Shown here in pieces: positions 15,001 to 25,163 of a stretch of DNA of 64,000 bases (the first letter of the stretch is position 1; every line of letters starts with the position of its first letter). The position numbers and the translations under genes were made by a program. The notes under the pieces were generated by a model that worked only from the letters and a program-made list of their open reading frames with translations, ran no database searches and was not told where the DNA came from. This stretch comes from Sphaeroforma sirkka (taxonomy: Eukaryota > Opisthokonta > Ichthyosporea > Ichthyophonida). The stretch covers positions 28,429-92,428 of the forward strand of contig LUCW03000012.1 of assembly GCA_001586965.3 (NCBI GenBank). Direction: 5' to 3'.

Positions 15001-18000
15001 TTATGGTAGGGTCATAGTATTAGAGTTATGGTAGGGTCATAGTATTAGAGTTATGGTAGGGTCATAGTATTAGAGTTATGGTACGGTCATAGTATTAGAG
15101 TTATTATGGTAGGGTCAGTAGTAGAGAGTTATGGTAGGGTCATAGTATTAGAGTTATGGTAGAGGTCATAGTATTAGAGTTATGTTAGGGTCATAGTCAG
15201 TTATTATAGGTAGGGTCATAGTATTAGAGTTATGGTAGGGTCATAGTATATTAGAGTTATGGTAGGAGGGTCATAGTATTAGAGTTATGGTAGGGTCATA
15301 GTATTAGAGTTATGGTAGGGTCATAGTATTAGAGTTATGGTAGGGTCATAGTATTAGAGTTATGGTAGGGTCATAGTATTAGAGTTATGGTAGGGTCATA
15401 GTATTAGAGTTATGGTAGGGTCATAGTATTAGAGTTATGGTAGGGTCATAGTATTAGAGTTATGGTAGGGTCATAGTATTAGAGTTATGGTAGGGTCATA
15501 GTATTAGAGTTATGGTAGGGTCATAGTATTAGAGTTATGGTAGGGTCATAGTATTAGAGTTATGGTAGGGTCATAGTATTAGAGTTATGGTAGGGTCATA
15601 GTATTAGAGTTATGGTAGGGTCATAGTATTAGAGTTATGGTAGGTATAGTATTATAGTATAGGGTCATAGTATTAGAGTTATGGTAGGGTCATAGTATTA
15701 GAGTTATGGTAGGGTCATAGTATTAGAAGTTATGGTAAGGTCATAGTATTAGAGTTATGGTAGGGTCATAGTATTAGAGTTATGGTAGGGTCATAGTATT
15801 AGAGTTATGGTAGGGTCATAGTATTAGAGTTATGGTAGGGTCATAGTATTAGAGTTATGGTAGGGTCATAGTATTAGAGTTATGGTAGGGTCATAGTATT
15901 AGAGTTATGGTAGGGTCATAGTATTAGAGTTATGGTAGAGGTCATAGTATTAGAGTTATGGTAGGGTCATAGTATTAGAGTTATGGTAGAGGTCATAGTA
16001 TTAGAGTTATGGTAGGGTCATAGTATTAGAGTTATGGTAGGGTCATAGTATTAGAGTTTACGGTCATAGTATTAGAGTTATGGTAGAGGTCATAGTATTA
16101 GAGTTATGGTAGGGTCATAGTATTAGAGTTATGGTAGGGTCATAGTATTAGAGTTATGGTAGGGTCATAGTATTAGAGTTATGGTAGGGTCATAGTATTA
16201 GAGTTATGGTAGGGTAGGGTCATAGTATTAGAGTTATGGTAGGGTCATAGTATTAGAGTTATGGTAGGGTCATAGTATTAGAGTTATGGTAGAGGTCATA
16301 GTATTAGAGTTATGGTAGGGTCATAGTATTAGAGTTATGGTAGGGTCATAGTATTAGAGTTATGGTAGGGTCATAGTATTAGTTATAGAGTTATAGTAGG
16401 GTCATAGTATTAGAGTTATGGTAGGGTCATAGTATTAGAGTTATGGTAAGGTCATAGTATTAGAGTTATGGTAGGGTCATAGTATTAGAGTTATGGTAGG
16501 GTCATAGTATTAGAGTTATGGTAGGGTCATAGTATTAGAGTTATGGTAGGGTCAGTATTAGATTAGAGTTATGGTAGGGTCATAGTATTAGAGTTATGGT
16601 AGGGTCATAGTATTAGAGTTATGGTAGGGTCATAGTATTAGAGTTATGGTAGGGTCATAGTATTAGAGTTATGGTAGGGTCATAGTATTAGAGTTATGGT
16701 AGGGTCATAGTATTAGAGTTATGGTAGTAGGTCATAGTATTAGAGTTATGGTAGGGTCATAGTATTAGAGTTATGGTAGGGTCATAGTATTAGAGTTATG
16801 GTAGGGTCATAGTAGTATTAGAGTTATGGTAGGGTCATAGTATTAGAGTTATGGTAGGGTCATAGTATTAGAGTTATGGTAGGGTCATAGTATTAGAGTT
16901 ATGGTAGGGTCATAGTATTAGAGTTATGGTAGGGTCATAGTATTAGAGTTATGGTAGGGTCATAGTATTAGAGTTACGGTAGGGTCATAGTATTAGAGTT
17001 ATGGTAGAGTCATAGTATTAGAGTTATGGTAGGGTCATAGTATTAGAGTTATGGTAGGGTCATAGTATTAGAGTTATGGTAGGTCATAGTATTAGAGTTA
17101 TGGTAGTAGGTCATAGTATTAGAGTTATGGTAGAGGTCATAGTATTAGAGTTATGGTAGGGTCATAGTATTAGAGTTATGGTAGGGTCATAGTATTAGTT
17201 ATGGTAGTCATAGTATTAGAGTATGGTAGGTCATAGTATTAGAGTTATGGTAGGGTCATAGTATTAGAGTTATGGTAGGGTCATAGTATTAGAGTTATGG
17301 TAGAGGTCATAGTATTAGAGTTATGGTAGGGTCATAGTATTAGAGTTATGGTAGGGTCATAGTATTAGAGTTATGGTAGGGTCATAGTATTAGAGTTATG
17401 GTAGGTCATAGTATTAGAGTTATGGTAGGTCATAGTATTAGAGTTATGGTAGGGTCATAGTATTAGAGTTATGGTATGGTCATAGTATTAGAGTTATGGT
17501 AGGGTCATAGTATTAGAGAGTTATGGTAGGGTCATAGTATTAGAGTTATGGTAGAGGGTAGTAGTATTAGAGTTATGGTAGGGTCATAGTATTAGAGTTA
17601 TGGTAGGGTCATAGTATTAGAGTTATGGTAGGGTCATAGTATTAGAGTTATGGTAGGGTCATAGTATTAGAGTTATGGTAGGGTCATAGTATTAGAGTTA
17701 TGGTACGGTCATAGTATTAGAGTTATGGTACGGTCATAGTATTAGAGTTATGGTACGGTCATAGTATTAGAGTTATGGTAGGGTCATAGTATTAGAGTTA
17801 TGGTAGGGTCATAGTATTAGAGTTATGGTAGAGGTCATAGTATTAGAGTTATGGTAGGGTCATAGTATTAGAGTTATGGTAGGGTCATAGTATTAGAGTA
17901 GAGTTATGGTAGGGTCATAGTATTAGACTTATGGTAGGGTCATCGTATTAGAGTTATGGTAGGGTCATAGTATTAGAGTTATGGTAGGTCATAGTATTTG

Positions 18001-20170
18001 AGTTATGGTACGGTCATAGTATTAGAGTTATGGTAGGGTCATAGTATTAGAGTTATGGTAGGGTCATAGTATTAGAGTTATGGTAGGGTCATAGTATTAG
18101 AGTTATGGTAGGGTCATAGTATTAGAGTTATGGTAGGGTCATAGTATTAGAGTTATGGTAGGGTCATAGTATTAGAGTTATGGTACGGTCATAGTATTAG
18201 AGTTATGGTAGGGTCATAGTATTAGAGTTATGGTAGGGTCATAGTATTAGAGTTATGGTAGGGTCATAGTATTAGAGTTATGGTAGGGTCATAGTATTAG
18301 AGTTATGGTAGGGTCATAGTATTAGAGTTATGGTAGGGTCATAGTATTAGAGTTATGGTACGGTCATAGTATTAGAGTTATGGTACGGTCATAGTATTAG
18401 AGTTATGGTAGGGTCATAGTATTAGAGTTATGGTAGGGTCATAGTATTAGAGTTATGGTAGGGTCATAGTATTAGAGTTATGGTAGGGTCATAGTATTAG
18501 AGTTATTAGAGTTATGGTAGGGTCATAGTATTAGAGTTATGGTAGGGTCATAGTATTAGAGTTATATAGTAGGTCATAGTCATAGTATTAGAGTTATGGT
18601 AGGGTCATAGTATTAGAGAGTTATGGTAGGGTCATAGTATTAGAGTTATGGTAGGGTCATAGTATTAGAGTTATGGTAGGGTCATAGTATTAGAGTTATG
18701 GTAGGTCATAGTATTAGTAGTATTAGAGTTATGGTAGGGTCATAGTATTAGAGTTATGGTAGGGTCATAGTATTAGAGTTATGGTAGGGTCATAGTATTA
18801 GAGTTATGGTAGGGTCATAGTATTAGAGTTATGGTAGGGTCATAGTATTAGAGTTATGGTAGGGTCATAGTATTAGAGTTATGGTAGGGTCATAGTATTA
18901 GAGTTATGGTAGAGGTCATAGTATTAGAGTTATGGTAGGTCATAGTAGTATTAGAGTTATGGTAGGGTCATAGTATTAGAGTTATGGTAGGGTCATAGTA
19001 TTAGAGTTATGGTAGGGTCATAGTATTAGAGTTATGGTACGGTCATGGTATTAGAGTTCATAGTATAGTAGAGTTATGGTAGGGTCATAGTATTAGAGTT
19101 ATGGTAGGGTCATAGTATTAGAGTTATGGTAGGGTCATAGTATTATTAGAGTTATGGTAGGGTCATAGTATTAGAGTTATGGTAGGGTCATAGTATTAGA
19201 AGTTATGGGGTCATAGTATTAGAGTTATGGTAGGGTCAGTAGTAGAGTTATGGTAGGGTCATAGTATTAGAGTTATGGTAGGGTCATAGTATTAGAGTTA
19301 TGGTAGGGTCATAGTATTAGAGTTATGGTAGAGTCATAGTATTAGAGTTATGGTAGGGTCATAGTATTAGAGTTATGGTAGGGTCATAGTATTTAGAGTT
19401 ATGGTAGGGTCATAGTATTAGAGTTATGGTAGGGTCATAGTATTAGAGTTATGGTAGGGTCATAGTATTAGAGTTATGGTAGGGTCATAGTATTAGAGTT
19501 ATGGTAGGGTCATAGTATTAGAGTTATGGTAGGGTCATAGTATTAGAGTTATGGTAGGGTCATAGTATTAGAAGTTATATTTAGAGTCATAGTAGTATTA
19601 GAGTTATGGTAGGGTCATCGTATTAGAGTTATGGTAGGGTCATAGTATTAGAGTTATGGTAGGGTCATAGTATTAGAGTTATGGTAGGGTCATAGTATTA
19701 GAGTTATGGTAGGGTCATAGTATTAGAGTTATGGTAGGGTCATAGTATTAGAGTTATGGTAGGGTCATAGTATTAGAGTTATGGTAGGGTCATAGTATTA
19801 GAGTTATGGTAGGGTCATAGTATTAGAGTTATGGTAGGGTCATAGTATTAGAGTTATGGTAGGGTCATAGTATTAGAGTTATGGTAGGGTCATAGTATTA
19901 GAGTTATGGTAGGGTCATAGTATTAGAGTTATGGTAGGGTCATAGTATTAGAGTTATGGTAGGGTCATAGTATTAGAGTTATGGTAGGGTCATAGTATTA
20001 GAGTTATGGTAGGGTCATAGTATTAGAGTTATGGTAGGGTCATAGTATTAGAGTTATGGTAGGGTCATCATAGTATTAGAGTTATGGTAGGGTCATAGTA
20101 TTAGAGTTATGGTAGGGTCATAGTATTAGAGTTATGGTAGGTCATCATAGTATTAGAGTTATGGTAGAGG
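1..20170 (+). repeat. 25-bp satellite array, block A
   Basis: Head-to-tail tandem repeat with a 25-bp unit (first copy at 1-25; core GTTATGGTAGGGTCATAG), about 800 copies. The unit has 8 G but only 1 C on this strand and is 64% A+T. Most units are identical. Common variants are TACGGTCAT (G to C), a 26-bp form with TAGAGGTCAT, and 27-bp forms with AGAGAGTT. Short scrambled islands occur, for example near 5520-5560, 10345-10400, 14341-14395 and 15100-15215. Stops (TAG, and TAA on the other strand) occur in all frames, so it is non-coding. The array begins before the window. Its role is unknown: centromeric, pericentromeric or subtelomeric satellite are all possible. Confidence 0.97.
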
Positions 20171-20415
20171 TGTGGTCAGAATACAAGTACTTATATTTAT
20201 TTGATTATTTTAGGTTTATTACAAGTTTTACAGTTTATCAGAATAATCTGATAAACTGGGGTTTTTAAGTTTTGCTGGTTTTACAGCACATGACTAATGA
20301 CTCATTTAAGAGTCAGTCATTTTAGGATTACTGTTTATAATTACTAATAAATGAACAACGTCCCCTCCTGAGGAGGAGAACGTTGAATACAGTTATCTCG
20401 CGTATACTTACTACA
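20171..20415 (+). repeat. 5' LTR of element 1
   Basis: 245 bp, begins TGTGGTCAG and ends TTACTACA; matches 28667-28911 with only small differences (for example GGGGTTTTTAAG versus GGGTTTTAGGG, and an extra G near the end). The high similarity implies recent insertion. It should hold the promoter, transcription start and poly(A) signals. AATAAA lies at 20346-20351. Three strong inverted repeats are present (see the stem-loop entry). Confidence 0.93.
20231..20385 (+). other. Three stem-loops in the family A LTR
   Basis: (1) 20231-20258: an 11-bp perfect stem CAGTTTATCAG/CTGATAAACTG with loop AATAAT. (2) 20291-20319: outer TGACT/AGTCA and inner GACTC/GAGTC around ATTTAA, with an AAT bulge. (3) 20356-20385: outer CAACGT/ACGTTG and inner CCTCC/GGAGG with a TGA loop. 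All three recur in the 3' LTR. Function is unknown; candidates are RNA packaging, dimerisation, termination or protein binding. Confidence 0.7.
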
Positions 20416-21692
20416 TTTTTTAACTTACCATAGAAGTTGTTAGTTTATTAGTAATTACAGAGAAAGCTACAGAATATGAATTAGTCAGTAGCTGGCACAT
20501 ATTTTTTGTTATAAGTATAACAATTGAAAGACAATGCGAACAGAGAATGTCGCATCAAATTGAACGATTTAGATTATCCGAACGGTTTTAGATTGAATTG
20601 AACGATTTAGATTGGATTAACGACGTGTGGACGACGAGGATGAAGAAAGAATCTACTAATACGAGTGAACCCGAAGAGCGAACATTCCAATCAAGCAGAA
20701 CATTAACCAGGGTCAACAAGGAAAGTCTCACGACGATCAAATGACGAAATCAGACAATCAGTCAGAATCCACAGATAAGTAGTCATGTGTGAGTACAGGT
20801 AGGAAGGTTGTTTTCAGTGTGAGACAAGTACAAATCGTATTGCAAGCTAATGAGCTTAAATTGTATTTAAGAAGTTGTTAGAAGAAAGTTCTTTAGGATC
20901 CACAGTAGGGTAATAGAGATGGGAGATGTACATGGTTAGTACCGACTCAGTTAGTACGATGACGCAAAGAATCAGCGGCATACTAGATTATTTTACAAAA
21001 GTTTTCAGAATGGGATATTAGGAAGCATACAGAGACACAAGTAAGCACCTGTGAGTTATTAGGAGCATATAAGGGTGGGGGCGCACATAACACGAACGAT
21101 GCAAGTAAATACAAGGTTAAATTGTGAAAATGATATGCGAACACACTCAAATCACTAGAACTTCCAGATAAATCAGGTCAACGGAGAGGATCAACAGTAT
21201 GCACAGAAGGTGTGGTTGACGGCAGCTTAGTTTAGGAGTGCAATAACGAGCAATCGTTCTTAGATCAAGAAGCATATTCCAACAACCGCAACAGCACATG
21301 ACAAGGACATCACGAGTAAGAAGAGTAAAAGAGGAGCGATGAGGAAGTTCCCAACAGGGTCCTGCGAATAGGCCGTCATTAGGCCGGAGTAAGAGCTGGC
21401 GAGGAGTAGAACAAGAAGTGGCTCCGACTAATGAGGCACTCAACCATATGTTATTGTGGGATGAAGAGTAAGACAGCTGGTAGTGTTAGAGTATATAGAC
21501 TATCCACACTACTTATGTTAGTGTAGGAAATAAAACAGTCACGAGGGAACCCACGAGTTCCTCGGAGATCGATGTCGAGACGTTATGTGTTTGAAGGATG
21601 AAATTTAATAGAAAATGGATATTTATATTCAGTACTCTATCAGTTCATTCGCACACATTTCTGGTTCTCCATTGACAAACAACTCACCAACC
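20416..21692 (+). other. Untranslated leader of element 1, including the expected primer-binding region
   Basis: About 1.28 kb between the 5' LTR and the gag start. Directly after the LTR comes a T run followed by AACTTACCATAG; no TGG start expected of a tRNA-CCA primer site is visible. A 17-bp direct repeat (ATTGAACGATTTAGATT) lies at 20559-20575 and 20597-20613. The rest is A-rich, without repeats or long sense ORFs. A 98-codon antisense ORF at 21147-21443 has no recognisable domain and I do not call it a gene. Confidence 0.6.
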
Positions 21693-22206
21693 ATGTCCTA
21701 CCCCCCGCCAAAGTCGTAGACAGCAACTCTTGAATCCTGAGCGCCGCAAGGAAGATGATATCGACCGACGTGGAACTAAACGTCGTCAGTCCCATACGGA
21801 ACGCTCCGCTCCGCACTCAGGTCAGGCACTGGAGGGCAACAACAGACACATCTTGGGGCTCCACATATTATTTCCGCGGACGACAAGCAGCCACCAACAG
21901 CAAACAAAAATGGACCTGCACAATCTGACGAGGATGTCATATTCGAGGGTGAGACCAAGGAAGTACCCAACCTGCGTGCGGACAGTAGTCAGACTTTTAT
22001 TGGTGAACAGGTAGCCAGTGAAGGGCTGTCCCCTCGTTCGTCTCGGGATACTCCAGGGGCCTTATTTCCCAGTAATGACCCACCACGCCTCCCACCTAAC
22101 AAGCGGAAGCGTCACCGGAACCATACCAACAACAAGGAAACGGCACGGGAACAATCGTCAGCTCAGAAACTCACGGGCTGATGACACAACAACAGTCTCT
22201 CTTTGA
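21693..22206 (+). pseudogene. gag N-terminal region (disordered, basic), frameshifted
   Basis: An ATG at 21693 (context ACCATGTCC) aligns with the gag start of element 2: both are followed by a PTPR..RR stretch, in element 1 in the +1 frame from 21697. The ATG frame stops after eight codons; PTPR continues in the frame open to 22014. The original frame is open again from about 21741 to 22181, where it reads acidic, Ser/Pro-rich sequence with a basic PNKRKRHRN stretch that resembles a nuclear localisation signal. At least two indels are needed to read it as one chain. The composition is low complexity. I infer this is the N-terminal extension of Gag, by position and by the match to family B. 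Confidence 0.6.
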
Positions 22207-23627
22207 AAAAATACGAACAGAGGTTACAGCGCATAAACGCCGGACGAACTACAATAGGGCCGGCCGCTAAGGAGAGTTCTTCTGACGCACACGAACGGGT
22301 ACAGGCAGTACCAGAGGACGAAGACAACCCTACCTTCCGAATTCAAGGCTGTGAGCGTCCGTTTTATGGACTTGGGTACAAATCACCAGGGTCAGAGGAC
22401 AGTTCAACCGAGGAGGATGATACTCTGTCTGCCAGTGAGAACACACCAACTTTTCAAGAGTTCGCACATGAACAAGTATTAGCCAGACAGAATCCTCAAG
22501 GTAAGCAGGCGGTGAAGAATAGACAGGACCGATTAAGTACGAACCTGCGCCAACAACAGCAACGTCAGTGGGGCGAGAAAGAAGCGCCCAGTGAATATGT
22601 ACAGACACATAAACGACAAGAGAAGGAGACAACAGTGCCTCCGCCCACACCGGCTAGTATCGAGAAAAGGCGACAGGCGCTACACGCACGGATACTACAG
22701 TTAAGTGACGAGCTATGCCAAGCAATCGAGGAGAATAACACGGCTCGAGCTGAAGCTCTTCGGGGCGTGATTGAGACACTTCGAGCTACATTAGAGTCCC
22801 GACCGGTAGAGAAGCGTCCCGTACCTTCACCACGTACGTGGCCTGATTGGCCGTCGAACAGATACTACCTACATGATATCATGGAACGGGACACAAGAGG
22901 GGCTCTCCTCGAGGCGTTCAAGAACGCACAAATCGCAGGGCTGGACGAGAGTTGGAACCTTACATGGTTTCATAAGGTACTATCTTACTTCAAGGCGGAA
23001 AAGTCAACGCTGGACTACATCCGCGACAACTCTGAACGGTTGAAGACATGCACACCTCAACTACAGATCGAACAGATCTGTTCGCACGAAAACACAAGCC
23101 ACTGTCGATCCGCGTTTCGCAAGTTAGCCAAGGGCCAAAGTCGGAACATGCACACTCCTCTTATGGAACAAATGACACAGCTCATGGAGAACCACAGGAG
23201 GGCACGTGAACGGTGCCAGACAGATGCCGACTTCCAACAGAATTTAGTGAACCACTGCATTGTACAACTGTTAGAAGAAGCTCTCAACGGCCGTACGTAT
23301 GAACGTACTCTACAGTTGCATCCCAAATGGCAACTGATGGAGACACACGAGCTTATACAGCTGTTGAGCCCTGACATTCAGGATGCACAGCAACGTACGG
23401 CAGCACGTTTCCAGGGTCGCAACAACCGCGAGGGCCGACGACCAATGGAAGTCGCGACCACACCAATAGCCGCCCCAACCTACAGACGAGTAGACGACAA
23501 ACGCAGAATTGGACTCAACGGCCCCAACCTACGGTACCAACGACTTGTGCGGGGTGCCAGGCACAGGCGCCACCAGGTGGTAGGCACATCCCACGGTGTC
23601 ACCATTTCAGGGCGTCGCAAGCGGTGA
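22203..23627 (+). CDS. gag: Gag, capsid-containing segment (element 1)
   Basis: 474-codon open frame holding the main body of Gag, the structural protein of the virus-like particle. Residues 1-205 are polar and low complexity. From residue 211 comes a folded region shared with family B: RTWPDWP (211-217), DTRGAL, GLDESW, RDN, QIC.HE and F.KLAKG in the same order, which I take as capsid. The last roughly 75 codons are probably out of frame: around 23400 the conserved reading moves to the frame that carries the zinc knuckle and runs to 23935. No methionine start is implied at 22203; this is an internal piece of a Gag that begins upstream. It was recognised by position and by conservation with 52858-54001, not by a named family motif. 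Confidence 0.75.
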   Translation: MKKYEQRLQRINAGRTTIGPAAKESSSDAHERVQAVPEDEDNPTFRIQGCERPFYGLGYKSPGSEDSSTEEDDTLSASENTPTFQEFAHEQVLARQNPQGKQAVKNRQDRLSTNLRQQQQRQWGEKEAPSEYVQTHKRQEKETTVPPPTPASIEKRRQALHARILQLSDELCQAIEENNTARAEALRGVIETLRATLESRPVEKRPVPSPRTWPDWPSNRYYLHDIMERDTRGALLEAFKNAQIAGLDESWNLTWFHKVLSYFKAEKSTLDYIRDNSERLKTCTPQLQIEQICSHENTSHCRSAFRKLAKGQSRNMHTPLMEQMTQLMENHRRARERCQTDADFQQNLVNHCIVQLLEEALNGRTYERTLQLHPKWQLMETHELIQLLSPDIQDAQQRTAARFQGRNNREGRRPMEVATTPIAAPTYRRVDDKRRIGLNGPNLRYQRLVRGARHRRHQVVGTSHGVTISGRRKR

Positions 23628-23935
23628 GCGCAGAGGGTCAGGCAAGGCTATACGACAACAACCGTCCTTTGAGGGACGTACAATCAGTACACAGACCGTC
23701 CACAACGTCAACCGCAGGACAGGGGCAGAATACATCCCAGACTAGAGACGTAGTTACAATACGTCCGACGCCTCAAGTACAGGTGAATGCGATTACACAG
23801 GACGAAGACTTGGCTCCACCATCGGAAGCTACAGAGATTCATATCAACACGATCCTTTACGAAGACTTCGAGCACATGACGTCACCACCAAACCACACCT
23901 ATGACATGTGGGAGTCGGTAGCCGATCATGCATGA
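23402..23935 (+). CDS. gag: Gag C-terminus with nucleocapsid zinc knuckle (element 1)
   Basis: Frame 2 is open across this interval and follows the capsid segment after one indel near 23400. It begins with Q/R/T-rich sequence. At 23546-23599 it encodes CAGCQAQAPPGGRHIPRC, that is C-X2-C-X9-H-X3-C, with the same spacing as in family B. Canonical retroviral knuckles are C-X2-C-X4-H-X4-C, so this is a longer, atypical form, expected to bind the genomic RNA. The tail becomes acidic (MTSP...YDMWESVADHA) and ends at TGA 23933-23935, after which the same frame continues as protease. Confidence 0.65.
   Translation, partial: STFPGSQQPRGPTTNGSRDHTNSRPNLQTSRRQTQNWTQRPQPTVPTTCAGCQAQAPPGGRHIPRCHHFRASQAVSAEGQARLYDNNRPLRDVQSVHRPSTTSTAGQGQNTSQTRDVVTIRPTPQVQVNAITQDEDLAPPSEATEIHINTILYEDFEHMTSPPNHTYDMWESVADHA
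23933..23935 (+). promoter_or_regulatory. In-frame gag/pol stop (TGA), candidate readthrough site
   Basis: TGA ends Gag and the very next codons (GAG GTG AGG GTG TCT GAG) continue in the same frame into protease. Family B has TAG at the equivalent place followed by GAC GTA AGG GTG TCG GAT. The shared AGGGTGTC after the stop, and the lack of an early in-frame ATG in the family B pol, suggest that Pol is made by stop-codon readthrough as a Gag-Pol fusion. This is an inference. Confidence 0.5.
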
Positions 23936-24370
23936 GAGGTGAGGGTGTCTGAGTCGGATAGGAGCTTCATATTTGTTACCACGATTGGAGCAGTGATGGC
24001 AATACAAGACCCATTGCTGACGTCAGACAACCGAGTCTATATTCAAGTACAAATCAACGGACGTACGTTCAAAGCCTTGATAGACACGGGAGCAAATAGA
24101 AGTTGTATCTCACAGACATCCGCAGACCTCCTTGGCCGACCAATAACTCCGGCACCACCTGGGTCATTTATATATTTAGCTGACAAGGCGGTGCGAACTC
24201 CTCGACTGGGGACGACGGAAGTGGTACCTATAAGGTACAGTACCAGAATTATCGACGGTTCATTAGAATTGATGAACTTGCCGACGGGTATAGATGTTAT
24301 AGTGGGGCAAGATATGTTGAAAGGCTTGGGCCTATACATAGGCGGTATCAATCGCCACTTGCACCAATAG
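23936..24370 (+). CDS. pol: Pol: aspartic protease (element 1)
   Basis: Retropepsin-type protease that would cleave Gag-Pol in the particle. The frame is open from the codon after the gag stop. The active-site motif is ALIDTGANRSC (Asp at codon 49 counting from the GTG at 23939), with the downstream VIVGQDML segment typical of the second hydrophobic-glycine motif. The order N-DNRVYI...DTGA...YLAD...VGQD matches family B closely, where the motif is DSGA. The frame ends at 24370 by a shift into the linker before RT; the family B copy runs on into RT without a stop, so this is a break. Initiation at GTG 23939 is unlikely. Confidence 0.85.
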   Translation, partial: EVRVSESDRSFIFVTTIGAVMAIQDPLLTSDNRVYIQVQINGRTFKALIDTGANRSCISQTSADLLGRPITPAPPGSFIYLADKAVRTPRLGTTEVVPIRYSTRIIDGSLELMNLPTGIDVIVGQDMLKGLGLYIGGINRHLHQ

Positions 24371-25163
24371 ACCCCACAGAACTAGAAGAGCTCCTCGAAC
24401 CCATACCACGCCGACAGGCACCTAACACGACGGAACCCGTCGATGTACGCATAACGGTTGGCACAGGATTTGGAAGCCAATGCGAAAATTGCCGACAACG
24501 CGCGCTGTCGTCTGGAAGGGAGTGAGGTAACCATCCCAGTAACCCATGAACAAGCGTTGCAGATGCGGCGATCGACGCGTAACTTCGTATCCGATCGATG
24601 GCTCCCCTATGTGGATGAACAAGTGAAGAAGTGGTTGACGGATTTGGTGATCACGAAACGAACGACACCAACGACTGTTAATCTTCCTCTCCTTGCGGTA
24701 CCGACATTCGATGCGGAAGGCAACGTCAAGAAGGTACGCGTGTGTTTAGAACATGCGTGCCGTTAACGCGCTTATTCCTGGTGACCAGTTCCTGATCCCC
24801 AAGGTCAACGAACTCATATCTCGCCTCAAGAGTAAGAAGTACTACACGACGCTGGACATATCGGCTGCATACCACAGGCTGCCCATCCATCCAGACTCAC
24901 AATACTTATTTAGTTTTACACACGAACGTTATCAGTACTCGTTCACATCAGCACCGTTCGGTCTTCATGTACTCACGCAGCAGTTTCAACGTACCTTGGT
25001 ACAATACTTGATGGCTTACCGGTTCACCACTATATCGATGACATAGTTATCGCCAGTGACGGTTATGACGAACACGTTAGGACGGTGCAGAAGGTGATAC
25101 AACGCTTAACATACCACAGTTTTAAGCAACCCTGCCAAGTGCCACTTCGCTATCTCCGAAGTC
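24371..25163 (+). pseudogene. pol: Pol: reverse transcriptase fingers and palm, frameshifted (element 1)
   Basis: RNA-dependent DNA polymerase spread over three frames. 24458-24766 carries the N-terminal fingers (VNLPLLAVP, KKVRVCL) and breaks inside the conserved D-L-R-A-V-N region by one extra base near 24750. 24753-25046 carries RAVNALIPGDQF, TLDISAAYHRLPIHPDSQY (motif A Asp) and SAPFGLH. The catalytic HHYIDDIVIA is encoded at 25025-25054 (YIDD 25031-25042) in yet another frame. A further break near 25125 separates KLNP-type thumb sequence. All catalytic residues are present, so the damage is indels only. Confidence 0.85.

Noticed and set aside
1-20170. CRISPR-like regular repeats
   Set aside because: Units are contiguous with no unique spacers; it is a simple tandem satellite.
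21147-21443. 98-codon antisense ORF in the element 1 leader
   Set aside because: No domain, antisense to the element, Cys/Leu-rich composition, no counterpart in family B.
23057-23377. Antisense ORFs inside gag and pol (for example 22330-22650, 23057-23377, 24043-24351, 38731-38988)
   Set aside because: They overlap the conserved sense reading of gag and pol and have no domain of their own.
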